Shown here one piece after another: positions 40,801-53,300 of a DNA stretch of 64,000 nucleotides. This DNA is from Sanderia malayensis. Lineage: Eukaryota; Cnidaria; Scyphozoa; Semaeostomeae; Pelagiidae. The position numbers were made by a program, and so were the translations under genes. A model generated the notes under the pieces. It searched no databases, had not been told where the DNA came from, and was given only the letters and a program-made list of their open reading frames with translations. The DNA lies in assembly GCA_013076295.1 (NCBI GenBank), contig RQOL01000729.1:2170001-2234000 (forward strand), read 5' to 3'. How positions within the stretch are numbered: the stretch's first letter is position 1; every line of letters begins with the position of its first letter.

Positions 40801-43800
40801 GTGACCATACAATCGCTGTAGCCAGAAATTTAGACAAAAAGTTACAGCACTCAATGAAATGGTCCGGGAGATGATCTTTGTCAGTCATGAAGCCATGGAA
40901 CGATATAGCCAATAAGATAGATTCACAAATTTTAGCCAATAGGATGGACCCATGAATTTTCCTAGCCAATAGGATTGACCAAAGAATTACTTTGGACAAT
41001 AGGATGGAGCAAGGAATTGTTTTAGCCCATTCCAAGGACCTATGAGTTGTTGTAACCAGTGAATTGACCTAAAACCCGCTGTAGAACTGACAGAATCATC
41101 CAAAGAACGCATATAACCAGTAGCTACAATTAGCTCGGAGAGGTTGTTGTGGCCAGAATTATGCAGCCAGTAGACGTACACAAGAAGGTATTGTAAACAA
41201 TGCAGTATTGGCTCTCAAATGCTTCTGTCGGTGAAATAGCCATGACAATTATTGCAGGGACAAATTTCAGCTAAAAACCAAAATCGCAAAATTCGTGCGG
41301 TTCTGTGGTCTGCTGTTCTGGCAATTACATTGAACGCTTTGGACAACAACTTGCAAGCATTCGTTGCAAACTTAGATTTATTGTAACCAATTCATTTGAA
41401 TTAGTATGTTATTAATTGCAAATACCAAAAATATGGATTAATAATAATTATTATTGCTATCCATAATTCGTAAACGTCCCGCTGGTGAAGAAAATCTAAA
41501 AAATCCAAACCATACTATAAGATAATGTCTCTATCAGTGACCACAACCAGCCACGCATGAAGCCAAATTGACCAATTAACACATTAGCATTTAATGAGAA
41601 TTGGCGTGGCAAATCCGACCTCAAGAACTTATAATGAGATGATCAGAATGGCCAATCAATATGAACCAAATGACATTGCTTTGAGCAAGGTCTTCTTCAG
41701 GGGGTGGGGTAGCTAGGGGGCTGAACGCTCTGGAGAAGGGCAAACCAAAACCAGCCATCACAAGCAAAGAACAAAAAAGTATTTGAGATTATACTGGTCT
41801 TTTTAAGGTGGAAAGCTTTGTAAATCAGGCTTGGTAAAATACCTCTTCTATACACAACTCATAAACAACCCTTCACAGATGGCCCCAGACAACAGGGTTC
41901 CCACATTTTACAAAATCAATTAATATCAAGCCAATTGCATAACAGATAGTGTTGATTTTGGTTGATTTTCTGGGACAAAATGGAACCCCAAAAGAGATTC
42001 CCTATCAATGCAATGGATAATTGGTGAAATGTTCAAGGCCACAAGCACCCAAAGTAAGATTCATCTGCAGAACATAGAATCCACCAGCTATGGTCCCAAA
42101 GACTCCTGCATCATGCTACTGTGGTTCATACTATCTGTATATTGCTAAGGCAAACTTCTGAAATATTGTCACCAAGCTACTACTGTGCCTACCAAATTTT
42201 CACATGCCTTTTGAGATATGCAGTAAGGATCAAAAGGTACATTTTATATTTGAAGCACAATACAGTAGTATAGCGCAAACAGCCTAAACAAAACAATAAT
42301 AAAAAATATGATCTACCAAACTAAGAGAATGTTACAAGGAAAATAGAAACAATGTTTCATCCTACTTAACTGCCTGGACTACCACAAAAATGAAAAACAC
42401 ATATGCTGAATGAATACAAATATGTGATACATGCAAAAATAGACCGAGGGACTCATGACTGCCAATACCAAAGCAACATAAGTAAACCAAAGATGCAAGA
42501 TTGGCTGATAATGTAAATATTCAGGAAATCAAACAGCAAAACAACTAGTCATGGGTGAAGAGAAAAAGGAAGAAAAAATAAATTCATTGTGGAAAGAATC
42601 TGCTCAAGCATAGCCAACAAAAATATTTGATCAGCATTATATTTGTCGCTTAGTAACACCATTCATCAATCAACATAAACATGCAAAATGCTTTATTTTT
42701 GTAACTCTAAACTCTCAATTTCAAGTCTAAAGTGTCCCAGAACTTTAATTCTAAATTGTCCCCATGCCTCAACAACATGTAACTCGAGTGCTAGATAGTG
42801 ATATTAGTCACTTATATATATAATAGCTATTTCCGCATCAAAGAAGCTATAATCAGTTCTTTTCTGCTTTAGCAGCAACAACAACGTCGTTAACTAGTGC
42901 TGTCCAAGTTTGTCTCTCTTGCGCTAATGTTCTTAAGCTTTCGAGATCATTTTTCGATTTGAGCTGGGTTATGCTGTTATATTTAGTCACTTCAGACAAA
43001 GAAAAATCCTATTCCATCTCAATAATCATTGCAAGCTTCTTTTTTGTTGCCAATAGCTTCATGGAATGTATTTTTAAACACATTTGGGATAAAAATCAAA
43101 TTTATTACCATTTAAAAAAAATATATTGGGTCTGAATGCATAGATAAGTCTCTTGTAAATATATAAGGTTGTTTAGCCCAAGTAATGCATCATTTCACCA
43201 TAGCCTTGGAATATAGGGGGGTTAAAATAAGCAAAAAACAGGACAGAAGTCTAATGAGCAATTACTTCCCTCTTGAATAATCCTTTGAAACCCAAAACAT
43301 TTATCAACAGTTCAGCATATTTTATGGTATAATATTTCAAAAACTTCTACAAACGATTTCTGATATTTTATCTTGTGAAAGAATTTTGTAAAATAGTTTG
43401 TTTATTTTTCGAAAACCAGAAATCCTAAAAATCTCTTGAGCTTTGTGAACGCTGACAAAACCCTTGCGTCATAGAAACAGAAAGGGGGGCACATTTCAAA
43501 AGATATTTTCAGACTTTCCCACCAGCAACTCAACGAGCGTAAAAGCAAAAATACCGTTGTAAAGGAATAGAAACTGCTGAAACAAGGACTTGGAGATTTT
43601 TAAGATCACAGGAGTTGCTGTTCTTCTCGATTACAAAGCTATTTTGGGAGCTGCATGGTTGGATGATCGGGAATATCACAAAAGGCCTGAGAAGAACAGC
43701 GCCCAAAATCAACCACTCGCAAATTAAAATCTCGCCACACAAATTGTAAAGATGTCAACCAAACACAACGCAAACACAACCAAATATTCAGCAGAAAGGG

Positions 43801-44290
43801 CAGTGCGAAAACCTACCTCCATGTTGGGCATAATAACAACTCCTGTGGATCGTCTTTTTTCTCTGAGGTTCTTTTTTTGCTGCCTTTTCTTGCTGGTCGT
43901 AGCTCCGACTCCTCGCTCCTTTTTTGCGACGTGATGGTGATGATGTTGACTTTTCTCGTGATCTTCGCCATCGTCGTGATGCTGCTTGTGATGATCATCT
44001 TCGTGTTGAGCCTCGCTGGCCTTGTCATCGTTTACTGTTAGTCTATTAACTCTGCTTGTCACGGTCTCCAATTCGCTTTTTCCTACTTCGCTCCTTGCCG
44101 CCCTCGACGAGACCGTACTGCGAATCTCGATTGTACTTCTGGTTGAACTGGAACTTGGGCCCGATGTTTCACGATTTTCGCCATCTCGTTGATCGAAAGC
44201 TCTATTTCTGCGTTCAGTTCTTTCTCTTCTTGCTTCAGTACGTTCCTTTCTAAATTTACTCGTGAATCGAGAGTCCGCGTCAGTGGCCAT
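37811..44290 (-). CDS. Short PPP1R12/MYPT-like protein: inhibitory-site and coiled-coil module only
   Basis: Exons: 43817-44290 (own ATG), 40046-40117, 39104-39120, 38472-38583, 37811-37915; phases agree, giving 259 residues. Exon 1 is Arg/Glu-rich (RKERTEARRERTERRNRAF), then has a His/Asp/Glu stretch (HEDDHHKQHHDDGEDHEKSQ, then five His), and ends in REKRRSTGVVIMPNME. That last motif matches the Rho-kinase inhibitory site of myosin-phosphatase targeting subunits (RRSTG around Thr853 of human MYPT1). A 17-bp micro-exon follows, then a heptad-rich segment (ETLIQQLQAYQQAIQEWKEE), and a final zipper, LRNENYRLREENSALLKVV, before the stop. Exon order and phases parallel the C-terminal third of the PPP1R12 gene immediately upstream, so this is probably a partial tandem duplicate. 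It has no ankyrin repeats or visible PP1-docking motif. The nearest known analogue is the small M20/M21-type isoform of PPP1R12B. An extra 5' exon at 45183-45236 is possible. Confidence 0.82.
38151..38247. mobile_element. 97-bp MITE, 9-bp duplication family
   Basis: Same family as 427-530: begins TAGACTCACTACATTACTTC and ends GTAGTGAGCCTA. Flanking 9-mers are ggggctctc (38142-38150) and gaggctctc (38248-38256), 8 of 9 matching. It sits in the last intron of the short PPP1R12-like gene. Confidence 0.8.
38828..38920. mobile_element. CCGTAAATCCTCGAATAAG-end element, left part only
   Basis: The left end and the segment after it match the copy at 20662 up to about 38920, then identity stops and no inverted right end follows. 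It is a truncated copy in an intron of the short PPP1R12-like gene. Confidence 0.7.
40886..41045. repeat. Degenerate tandem repeat, about 33-36 bp, in an intron
   Basis: Units share 'tagccaataggatggaccca' and 'gaattttcc/ttt'. About four copies lie in the first intron of the short PPP1R12-like gene. Confidence 0.6.
42853..43008 (-). pseudogene. Probable non-LTR retrotransposon ORF2 C-terminal fragment
   Basis: The minus strand has an open stretch ending in a stop at 42853 that includes LESLRTLAQERQTWTALVND. A segment shaped like this (L..LA.DR..W..LV) commonly ends reverse-transcriptase ORFs of LINE elements. It sits alone in the first intron of the short PPP1R12-like gene; I see no reverse-transcriptase core nearby, so it would be a 5'-truncated copy. 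Confidence 0.4.
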
Positions 44291-45182
44291 ATTTCGTTTC
44301 GATATAAAAATTTTCTCTCACCGAACAATAATATCGGCTTGCCAGACTGGGCCTATTTTCTCAAGATCAGCTCCCGCCTGTGTTGGTATTACAGCATGAA
44401 AATAGGCAAGTATGCGGCCGAAATTCTGGTTAATGCGTCCGTGAAACCGTTAAAATAACCAAAGTAGCAAATTCTTTATCCCTCAATTATGCGATTTGAC
44501 AAAATTGATGCAGTATTTGGTTGCAAAACAGCCTGAACCGATGTACATCTTTTAGATGTTTTAAGCCATTTCTCGCGATGGTAAAATCCGAAGAGGAAAA
44601 GCAAATTTGACATGCTCTGTGCTCATAAGACTCACCCTCATGTTCGCCTTAGCTGATTGGCTAAACTAACAATGCCCAAGTCATCTGCACAGATAACCAT
44701 ACCAGGTCTGTGTTGTGCAGCAAATGCTCAAATAGACATTTCACATTGTCAAACTTCATTAAAAAACTTAGTTTCAAAGACAATTTTTGTATTAAACTTC
44801 TTGACTATTCCCAAAGAGAGAATTTTACAACAAAAAATTTTTAAGACAGGCCAGACGTGTTTGAAAGTTAGCTGCATATCTTGTGCCCAAATACAATTGC
44901 GATAAATTCATTATCACAAAACACTTAGAGCCCTCAAATTTAGGTTACTTTGCTGGAAAAAATGAAATAATTTGTTTCAGCAAAAACATTGGGCTCAAAA
45001 TGCAAAATGCATTTACAAAACATACACCAAGTTGGATCACTGAGCGATTTAAAAAAGAATAGAAAGATTTTCCAGGGATTTTTTGCTGAGCAAAGAGATC
45101 TTCAACAATCGTGCTCAAGATTTCTCGACAATCGTTTAATTTCAATCTTTATGAAAACAACACAAGAAATAAGATGACTTAC

Positions 45183-45236
45183 CAATCTTTCCCACCTTTT
45201 TCTTCTGGCACTGACACTTCTGTAAGAGCGCGACAT
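45183..45236 (-). CDS. Possible first exon of the short PPP1R12-like gene
   Basis: An ATG at 45236 opens an 18-codon exon, MSRSYRSVSARRKRWERL, followed directly by a good donor (gtaagtca) in phase 0. The SY..ARRKRWE pattern recalls the SSSYTRRKWEDDL segment of vertebrate MYPT1, which precedes the inhibitory site. If used, it would need an acceptor shortly before 44290; the only phase-0 candidate (AG just after 44316) has a poor pyrimidine tract. It may be an alternative first exon, or spurious. Confidence 0.4.
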
Positions 45237-47244
45237 TATTATATCACCTATCTTCTGGCTCTCCGTCACACTAAGTAAAATATCAGAAGAATTATTGTGA
45301 AAATTATTTGGAGCAATCAAATAACTATATAGATTTCACAGGAATGCGTTATTTTATAAACAAGCTGTGCTTGAAAATCAAAGTTGCTTGAGGTGATATC
45401 ACACAGATCTCTAACAGTGGTGCATGCTATGTTTACCAGTCAAGGACAGCAAGAGTAGGATATGGAATTTGTCAGTAATATTCAATATCCAAAGGATGGA
45501 GCCATTGCAGTGGACAGCTCTACACAGCGATAAACCCTTCTTTGAAAAGTATGCCAACATTCAAAACATCAAGATCTGGAGATCTGCCACATGCAACTAC
45601 AGAATATGCAAGCTTTGTATAAAACAGACGTTTTTTATAAAACAGAAGTCATAAATAGTTACCATTAATTAACTATTTATGTGGTAGCAAATTAGAAGAT
45701 CATCATTAAATTATGATTATTATTAAACCGGACATCTGTTCACCGCGACAAGGAGCTGGGCCCATGTTTTGGAGAATCAATTACTATGCTAACAATTTAA
45801 AGCGTCTGAAATATTTCCAGAAAATATTGTTGTTCTCTCCTAGCACGCACAAGTACGGGACACATCATTTCAAAGAAAAACGTCGAGGACTGGCACTAGT
45901 AGTTATAGTGACGTCATGGTTAAGAAAAACTTACCATATCCAACGTAGCGGGTAATTGTGTCCCACTGCGCAACTGCAATGCGCAGCACACGGCAGAGCA
46001 AGACAAATAAAACCGCGACAAAATCTCCTTTTTTCATTGGATTAAATACGGTAATTGAAAGGCAAAGATTAATCAAATCCTTACAGTATTACATTTTGTC
46101 AACATGATTGTTTATGACTATAGCTTGCTTTAAAGGCAACAACACTATTTTTAAACGGACAACTTACAAAAACTCCCAATCTCTCTATCTCTCTCTCTTG
46201 GTGTCTAAATTCTCGTTATAATAACAACTGTTTAGCTCACAAAGCTCAGACTATGCAATGCGTAAAACAGTGTATTACTAAGGTGGCATCGTCAAATCAA
46301 AAACATTTGACTTGATAAGCAAAATTACAAAGACTTTCGTTCGTTTTGTCAGTCTGCTGACCACATCATGATAAGTTAGTCGCTATCGGTAACAGTTGTT
46401 GCCGTGCTGTTGTTATAATAACAAAAGCAGTAACAGTAGTAGTAGATAGAAGTAACAGTGAGTATTAATTATTAAGAAAACAAAAGAATATGCCATTAAA
46501 ATGGATACCGAATGGTGGCAGGTTGGAGTGAAATCACACGAGCGAAGGTGAAGCAGGAAAGTATGCATCAGAATATGTATAGTCACAATAGCATGTTCGG
46601 TGCCCTATAATGTTATGGTCGTCGTGTGATAATCGTAGCAAAATCATTAGGTTTAGAGTTGTGTTTTCGTAAGATAATGAAACTGGAAAACTAAGCAAAC
46701 AACGAACGATAATCAACAAACTAAGTAAATTGCCGCGGATGGGTGGGAGGGAGATGAATAGGAGCACCGCACAGCAATCAAAAGGCTAACCAAGGACCCT
46801 TTGTTCAGAGACAACAGGGCGTTTCACAGCGAGTTGTTTCAGGAGTAAGAGGAAGGGCTACACTACCACATGAATACCTAGTAAGCACAAATAGGTACAC
46901 GAAATAAACCCTCTTGTACACCCCTCGCCCAAATTCTGCCAGCTCCTCTTTCTCCCTCCCACTCCAACATCCCAAAATTTTCTCTCTCTCCCTCCCTCTC
47001 TCTACTCTCTTTTACCAACAGAAAATTAAAAAATATCACATAAAAATCACTCGCCTGCATCTGTGTAATAACAACGCAGCCAAATTTCGACGCTTAAATT
47101 TCATAACTAAAAAAATAAGGGCAACTAATGTGGTTGTTGCTGCTAACGATGATGTTGATGTCGTTGTAAATAAGCTAGAATGTGAATCAATCGGTCGGTA
47201 CGTAGGTACGTACGTACATGGAAATGGCTGAACGGCATCCTAAC

Positions 47245-47250
47245 TATATA

Positions 47251-47292
<42 letters not shown>
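47245..47292. repeat. (TA)n microsatellite
   Basis: An uninterrupted TA run after one TGTA break. It starts 15 bp past the PPP1R12 stop codon, so it lies in the 3' untranslated region or just beyond it. Confidence 0.95.
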
Positions 47293-47294
<2 letters not shown>

Positions 47295-47306
47295 AATAAA
47301 ACGTTC

Positions 47307-50300
47307 TTATGACGAGTTTGATCTTGTCAGTGTGCTAATCACTCGTATTAGAGCTCCGTTTTCATCTTTCATTTTCTGCAAAAATAATCAAATAAAACAA
47401 AGATTCATTCAATTGGATCGATATGCACAAAAACCTTGTAAATTAGCTCCTGGTTGCCCACTGTCAAGCGAAGTTTGTTTAACTCACTGTTTAACTTAAT
47501 AATAACATTACAGTATTTGGTAATATGCATTCATGTATGGTGAAGATACAGTGAAGTCTGCCTGCACCCGTATTGTTCAAATTGTTCAAAGGCAATAACA
47601 AGACAACGAAGTTACTCAAAGAAGGAAAAGCAATACACTTGAAGTGGGATAGAGCAATCAAAAGTTCTTGCTCAAAGAAAATGACGCAATTGGCGACAAA
47701 GTTAGAAGGCACATTACAAGATATAGCATAAGCTCATAGCATATTAAGAGGAGACTCAGTGACAAAGGCTCGTATAAGCCCACTGTATGACAATTACGAA
47801 AGAGAATTTCAAGATGCAAAAGAAAAGGGCATACCTTCATTGCTTCCTCGCATTGGACCAGTTTATCTCGAAGCTCATCTCTTTCCTAGAATGAAAAAAG
47901 AAAGAAAATTGATTAAGGAAATGAACGAAATGTTTACGATAACAATGATATCATGCAATCAGGAAGAAATACAATGAAAAGGTAAGTTGGTGTGCAACAA
48001 AGATGCAATAGTGATGCAACAAATAAGCAATAGTGATTCAACCAATAAGCAAAAGTGATGCAACTAATAAACAACGGTGATGCAACAAATAAGCAATAGG
48101 GATTCAAGGCGGTCAGGAATGCAATAAAAAGGCCAGTAAACAAGCAATATGGATGAGAGCATGAAGATATAACAGCAACGCAAACAAATATGCAACATGA
48201 GGGCAAAAATAGATGTAATAAATGCATCCGCACCTTCACAGCTTCCTCGTATTGAGCCAACCTGTCTCGTAATTCATCTTTCTCCTGCATAAAACAAACA
48301 TGTTAGAAACTATGTCCCTTGGCCATTGTCCATCGACTTCTATTACAAACAGTGACTAACACATAAATATCACTAACGCATAAATGACAGAAAAGAGATG
48401 AACAGCTTAAACGAGGGAAGTATGGAAGAGATAAAAAAGTTGGCTAAAATACCTTGTTGGCTTTGTCTAGTTTGGTCTTGTAGTCATCAGCCTCGTGCAA
48501 AGCATCCCTTAATTTCCTCTGCAGCTCACGAGGATCTGAGATATCGACCGAAGGCGACTGAAAAGATAACGTAATTTAGGATTAAAAAAGGTGATTATAA
48601 AAAAATTTATTTGCTTATTAATGCAGGTTGAAGTGACAACTGACTAAACCATTTTACTGCTCATCTGAGCTCGTTGTCAAATAACATAACATAGTCAGCA
48701 TTATTTATCAATCCGTATTTTGTCTGAAGGCACACGACATGGCACTCGCAGTATTCATTCTTATAAAATCAGCTCGGAAAGGTTGCAAGTAGCAGACGTA
48801 CCTTTGACAACGACGAACCAATGTCTCTATTTCTATTGCTCGACAGCGAGCTCAGGCCTGTACCTGAGGAGATTCCCTCTCTATTTTCACGACTCCTGTA
48901 ACATTTGGCAAAAAATTACATCAGTATAGTAAACATCAGATCAACAACCACCAGCAAAGAAAATCAACAACCACTGTCCCGGGCTAAACTTGTATCAGAC
49001 CTGGCTCGCATCAGACCTGACTGGCATCAGACCTGCCCGGTTTCAGACCAAACTCATATCAGACAAGACAAGACCAGACAAGATTGCTTGCGTGGAATAT
49101 CAAGGAGAGAATGCTGATACGTTACAAAGTACCAAACATGGAATAGCTTCAATATGTGTCTTAAAAATTGACTAAATAATTTTGAACTGAAATTAAAAAC
49201 TACTTCCACGCACCTTCTCAACCTTTCGGCAAGACTCTGAAAGAGAATAAACAATTATTTAGAATATATGGATAGATGGAGAAGGAACATATCAAACTTA
49301 TTGGTCCTTCACAGTAAAAATACACAAGATACAAGGCTAAAGGGCATTTAAAACATGGTGCAGAAAAGGCTCAAGTCACTCTTGACATAAAGTGACTCTT
49401 GACTCAAAGTCAAAATGCGTCCCAAAAGGTCTAAAAAACCAGACACATATCTGGCCCAAAACTACCAAAGCTGGGGATATGTCAGAGATCTTCACTGACT
49501 CGCAAATTTACTATTGACAATCTACACATCAAAAGCACTGTAACCTTCATAATACAAAAATATAAAACACGGCACATTACAAACCCTACTTCTTAGTAAT
49601 CAAGTAGATGGAGAAGAGACAATCTGAGAGCAATAGAATAACCAAATAAAGGTATAGCTGATTAGAGTGATGTAACTACGTACCATTCTTGGAGGCTCAT
49701 CTTCCACAGACATTGGATTGGCTTTTCTGTTTTCATTTTCTTCATTTGACCTCGTATTGAATCTAGTCTCTTTCTTCTCTTCATCCTCGTCTTCATCCTT
49801 CAAAAATAACAAAACGAAGAAAATCAATCAAATTGCTCACAGTTACATGATTATCAAACTAGCCAAGGCCCTATTCTTTAGTCCCAGCCCTTAATCCATG
49901 GCATACAGTCAATTCTGTATTATTCTCAAAACTTCGCTAATACGAAGAGAACGATAAACAGAATACTCTCTGCAGCCAACAGTTGCTAAGGAACCAATCC
50001 CCACAAAGAAAAGAGCTATGATTGGAGAATTCCATAAAGTTTGTTCAAATTATATAGCTATAACTGTGACCTAAGAGTCATTCAGGAAAATCGGAGCAAA
50101 TGTGGCAACACGTTATAATTAGTACGGATTTTAGGAATTGAACTGCATCTTTTGCAAAAATCTTTGATGATAAATAAACAAAGAAGTAAATGTTATAAAA
50201 ATGTTATTGCTGTAGGCTGTTATTATTTGAATAAATTAATTGTTTTGGTCCTTCTTTCGATTTGGTCTCTTAACGAATTATAGTATATAGCATATGTTGT

Positions 50301-53300
50301 AGGTTTCAAATGAATAATGACACCCTCGATTGGCCGAGTGAAGCAGTAAAGCACTAAGTCCACAAAACTCGTGTCGCAAAGAACGATCTTCAATCTAACA
50401 AACGCCCTGATGATTCTAGACATATAAATAAACACCCATCTGTTTAACTGTGTTCCAAAGTACTGTGCTAATGGTCAATCAAAATTGACTGGAGCAGTTC
50501 CACCGTTACATTAACAGTAAAGTCTCAGCGAAACAGAGTGAAAAGGCAATTGCCGACTCGGTGTCAATCACTTTAAAACACGGTTGATCAAAGGGCACAA
50601 TCGACTTCTTTGAGTGATCGGAATAACACGGGGCTGTAGAATAGGAAATAAACAGCTGTGTTAAAAAGCAGACCAGCCGCGAAAGTGGTAGACCAGCTGC
50701 TTTCAGGGTGGACCAGCTATGATAAAAGCTGGACCAGCATCTTTAAACGCGGACAACGCAGCTTTAAAAGCGACACCCACAAACAGTAGACTTTCCAACG
50801 TGTGTGAGCTAATAAATGGCGAAACATCAGGACAAAACGGAGGCGTGTAGCTAGGCGGAGTAACAACCCGAACAATTTGCTCCGCGATCGATAAGAAACA
50901 CAGAAATGACAATGACAATCATCCACTACGGATAGAGTAAAAGGTGGGGTGCAGAATCAAGAGCACGCTATGCAGGGCGTGCAAAGTAGAAATCACCATA
51001 TATGGCCAATTCGTGCACGGCATATGACAAATATGGCACGATACAAATATGGCATAGTACATATATGGTATGATGCATATATGGACATTATGCCGCGGTA
51101 GAAATAATAAGAAATACTAAGTTACGCGAGATACAGTTTAATTAAAGATTAATATTAATGTCTTGGGTGAGTTCGCTGGAAAATCAATATAATTTGCAGA
51201 AGGGCAAGATTAGTTACAGACGCTTAACAAATGGATTGCATTAACCTTCGTTAAGACGGGCAAACCGCAAGGGCTTGATATAATGCGAACCACTAATCTG
51301 TACGCCCAATCTCTGTGAACAAAAGCAAAAAAAGGGTTGTTGATTCTCGACTTAGTTCTGACATTACCGAAAAGGCAGCGAAATTAATCGAAGGAAACAA
51401 CTTCTAAATTACATTCTTTTTCATTACATTGCTTCATTACTCAATCAATGGATACAGGCAGGGAGCAGCAGCGAAAACACAACCCTGTCAATTCCTAGAT
51501 AATTAAGTACAAGCCAATTTAATCCATTGTGTGCAAACATAAGTAAGCCGGGATTCTATATTAACATGTATCTACATGCAGCTGAAAATGCAAGTGCAAT
51601 ACATGTACAAACATGCATAAACAAACCCACAGATGCAAACAAAAATGATGATACAAACAAAGCTTAAATTGCTCAATTCATAAAAAGTGTTGTTTACGTT
51701 TTCGCAACCTAGCCGCCCTGCCATGGCGACACACATGTTGAACAATGGTTCCCGCTTCGTGAAGTATTGTGTGCTTGCAAACGGACCACAGTGTACTAGA
51801 ACGGCATTAGCTAACGATGCAAGACATGAGAGGGGCTGGGTGTTGAGTACATACCCTTCGAAAGCGACGTCTTCTACTGCCGTGACCGAGCATTGTTGTC
51901 GATTGAGCAACGAGATGTAGGGAGCTGGCAAATCGTGGCTAGGCCAAGCAGCAATCGACATAAACCACAACAGAGGAGAGAAGTGAAAACAGCAATTGTT
52001 CTCTCTTGTGCTGGCTGCAGCCAAACTAACGCACTCCAGACAAACAAAAATATAGCAAAACAACAGCAGATAATCGACGAAATCAAAAAATCGAAAGAGT
52101 TTGAAATTATGCACGGTGTGTCCCACCCACTTTAAAATCGAGAGAATCCGATGAGGCTCACAAGCCCGTATATGCACAGCCCCCTGCCCCCTGGCCCAAC
52201 CACAACAGACATTGTGGAAAATATCCGGGGAAAAAAGAAAGCCATAGAAAAAAGCTTTATTTTCACGGGTACGTGTGTATTATACGTGGATTAGAACCAC
52301 ATCAAAAGAAACTCGGTGTGTAGGGAATTTTGGATCGGGTATAGAATGTTGATAACAAACACAAGAACAAAACACGATGCCAGGCAAAGTCGCACTCGCC
52401 CCTTCTAACAAGTATGCATCATATTCATTGTTTCATATAAAAGAGACCATGTGTTCAGATTATGTTATCGAGTGGGGTCGTGGCCGGAGCATGTTAGAAG
52501 AATCTCGCGAAAGCCAATTTGCACACGAATCCTATTTGAGTGGAAGCTCAGTAGGGTTCGCACAAAAACAACAGAGAATTGTCCATGGAAAGGTCGCGTT
52601 GAAAATTGAGCAAATCAAAAGACCAGCAACCAGCTACGATCGCAATGTAAAGATCATTGAAATGCACAAACATCTATTGAAAAGGCACAACATAGCAACG
52701 CCAATAAAAAAGTTTACCTTTTGTTCCCAGCCACAGTAAAAGTGGAAGCAATATATACTATTCAGTTGAAATTAAATTTCCAGCTCAATTACGTCTGGTT
52801 ATTTGTTAACCAAATGAAAAGGAGAAATTTAGAAGGGAGATGTTTTCGGCATTTCGTGTCTCCGTTCTAAAGTGTGATCATTTACAATTGATGAAGATGA
52901 TCGCCATGGAACAATGCCACAGCAAAAGAAATACAACTATTCTATTCATCGGCTTTTAATTGCAAACTATGCAAATGATTTGCCTATTTCAATGCAAGGA
53001 TCGGACGGATAAAAAACAACAACGACAAACTAAAGACTGTGCAAAAAACAGATTAATACCAACGCGGTCCTTTGCCACATCAAGCACAGCCCCACAAGGC
53101 AACAACCAGTGACCGCCCACAAAGGCCAAAAAGCAAACACAATGCAATCAAAATCTCGCACAGAAACTTCAGGCAAGATACTAATGACGTAAGCACGGCA
53201 ACACAAACGATAGTCAAAATCTAGCGCCAAACTACAATGACGTAACTAAGACATGCATAACCATAAAGATATTGTCACATAAGTGACGTTATGCAACGTG

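Noticed and set aside
47100..47230. Possible extra coding near 'gatgatgttgatgtcg' downstream of the PPP1R12 stop
   Set aside because: The stop at 47307 follows the conserved MYPT C-terminus, so this is downstream non-coding sequence.
51572..52177. 201-codon minus-strand open frame in the large PPP1R12 intron
   Set aside because: Cys/Phe/Leu-rich composition, an overlapping open frame on the other strand, no family recognised and no splice context. Treated as chance, though expression would change this.
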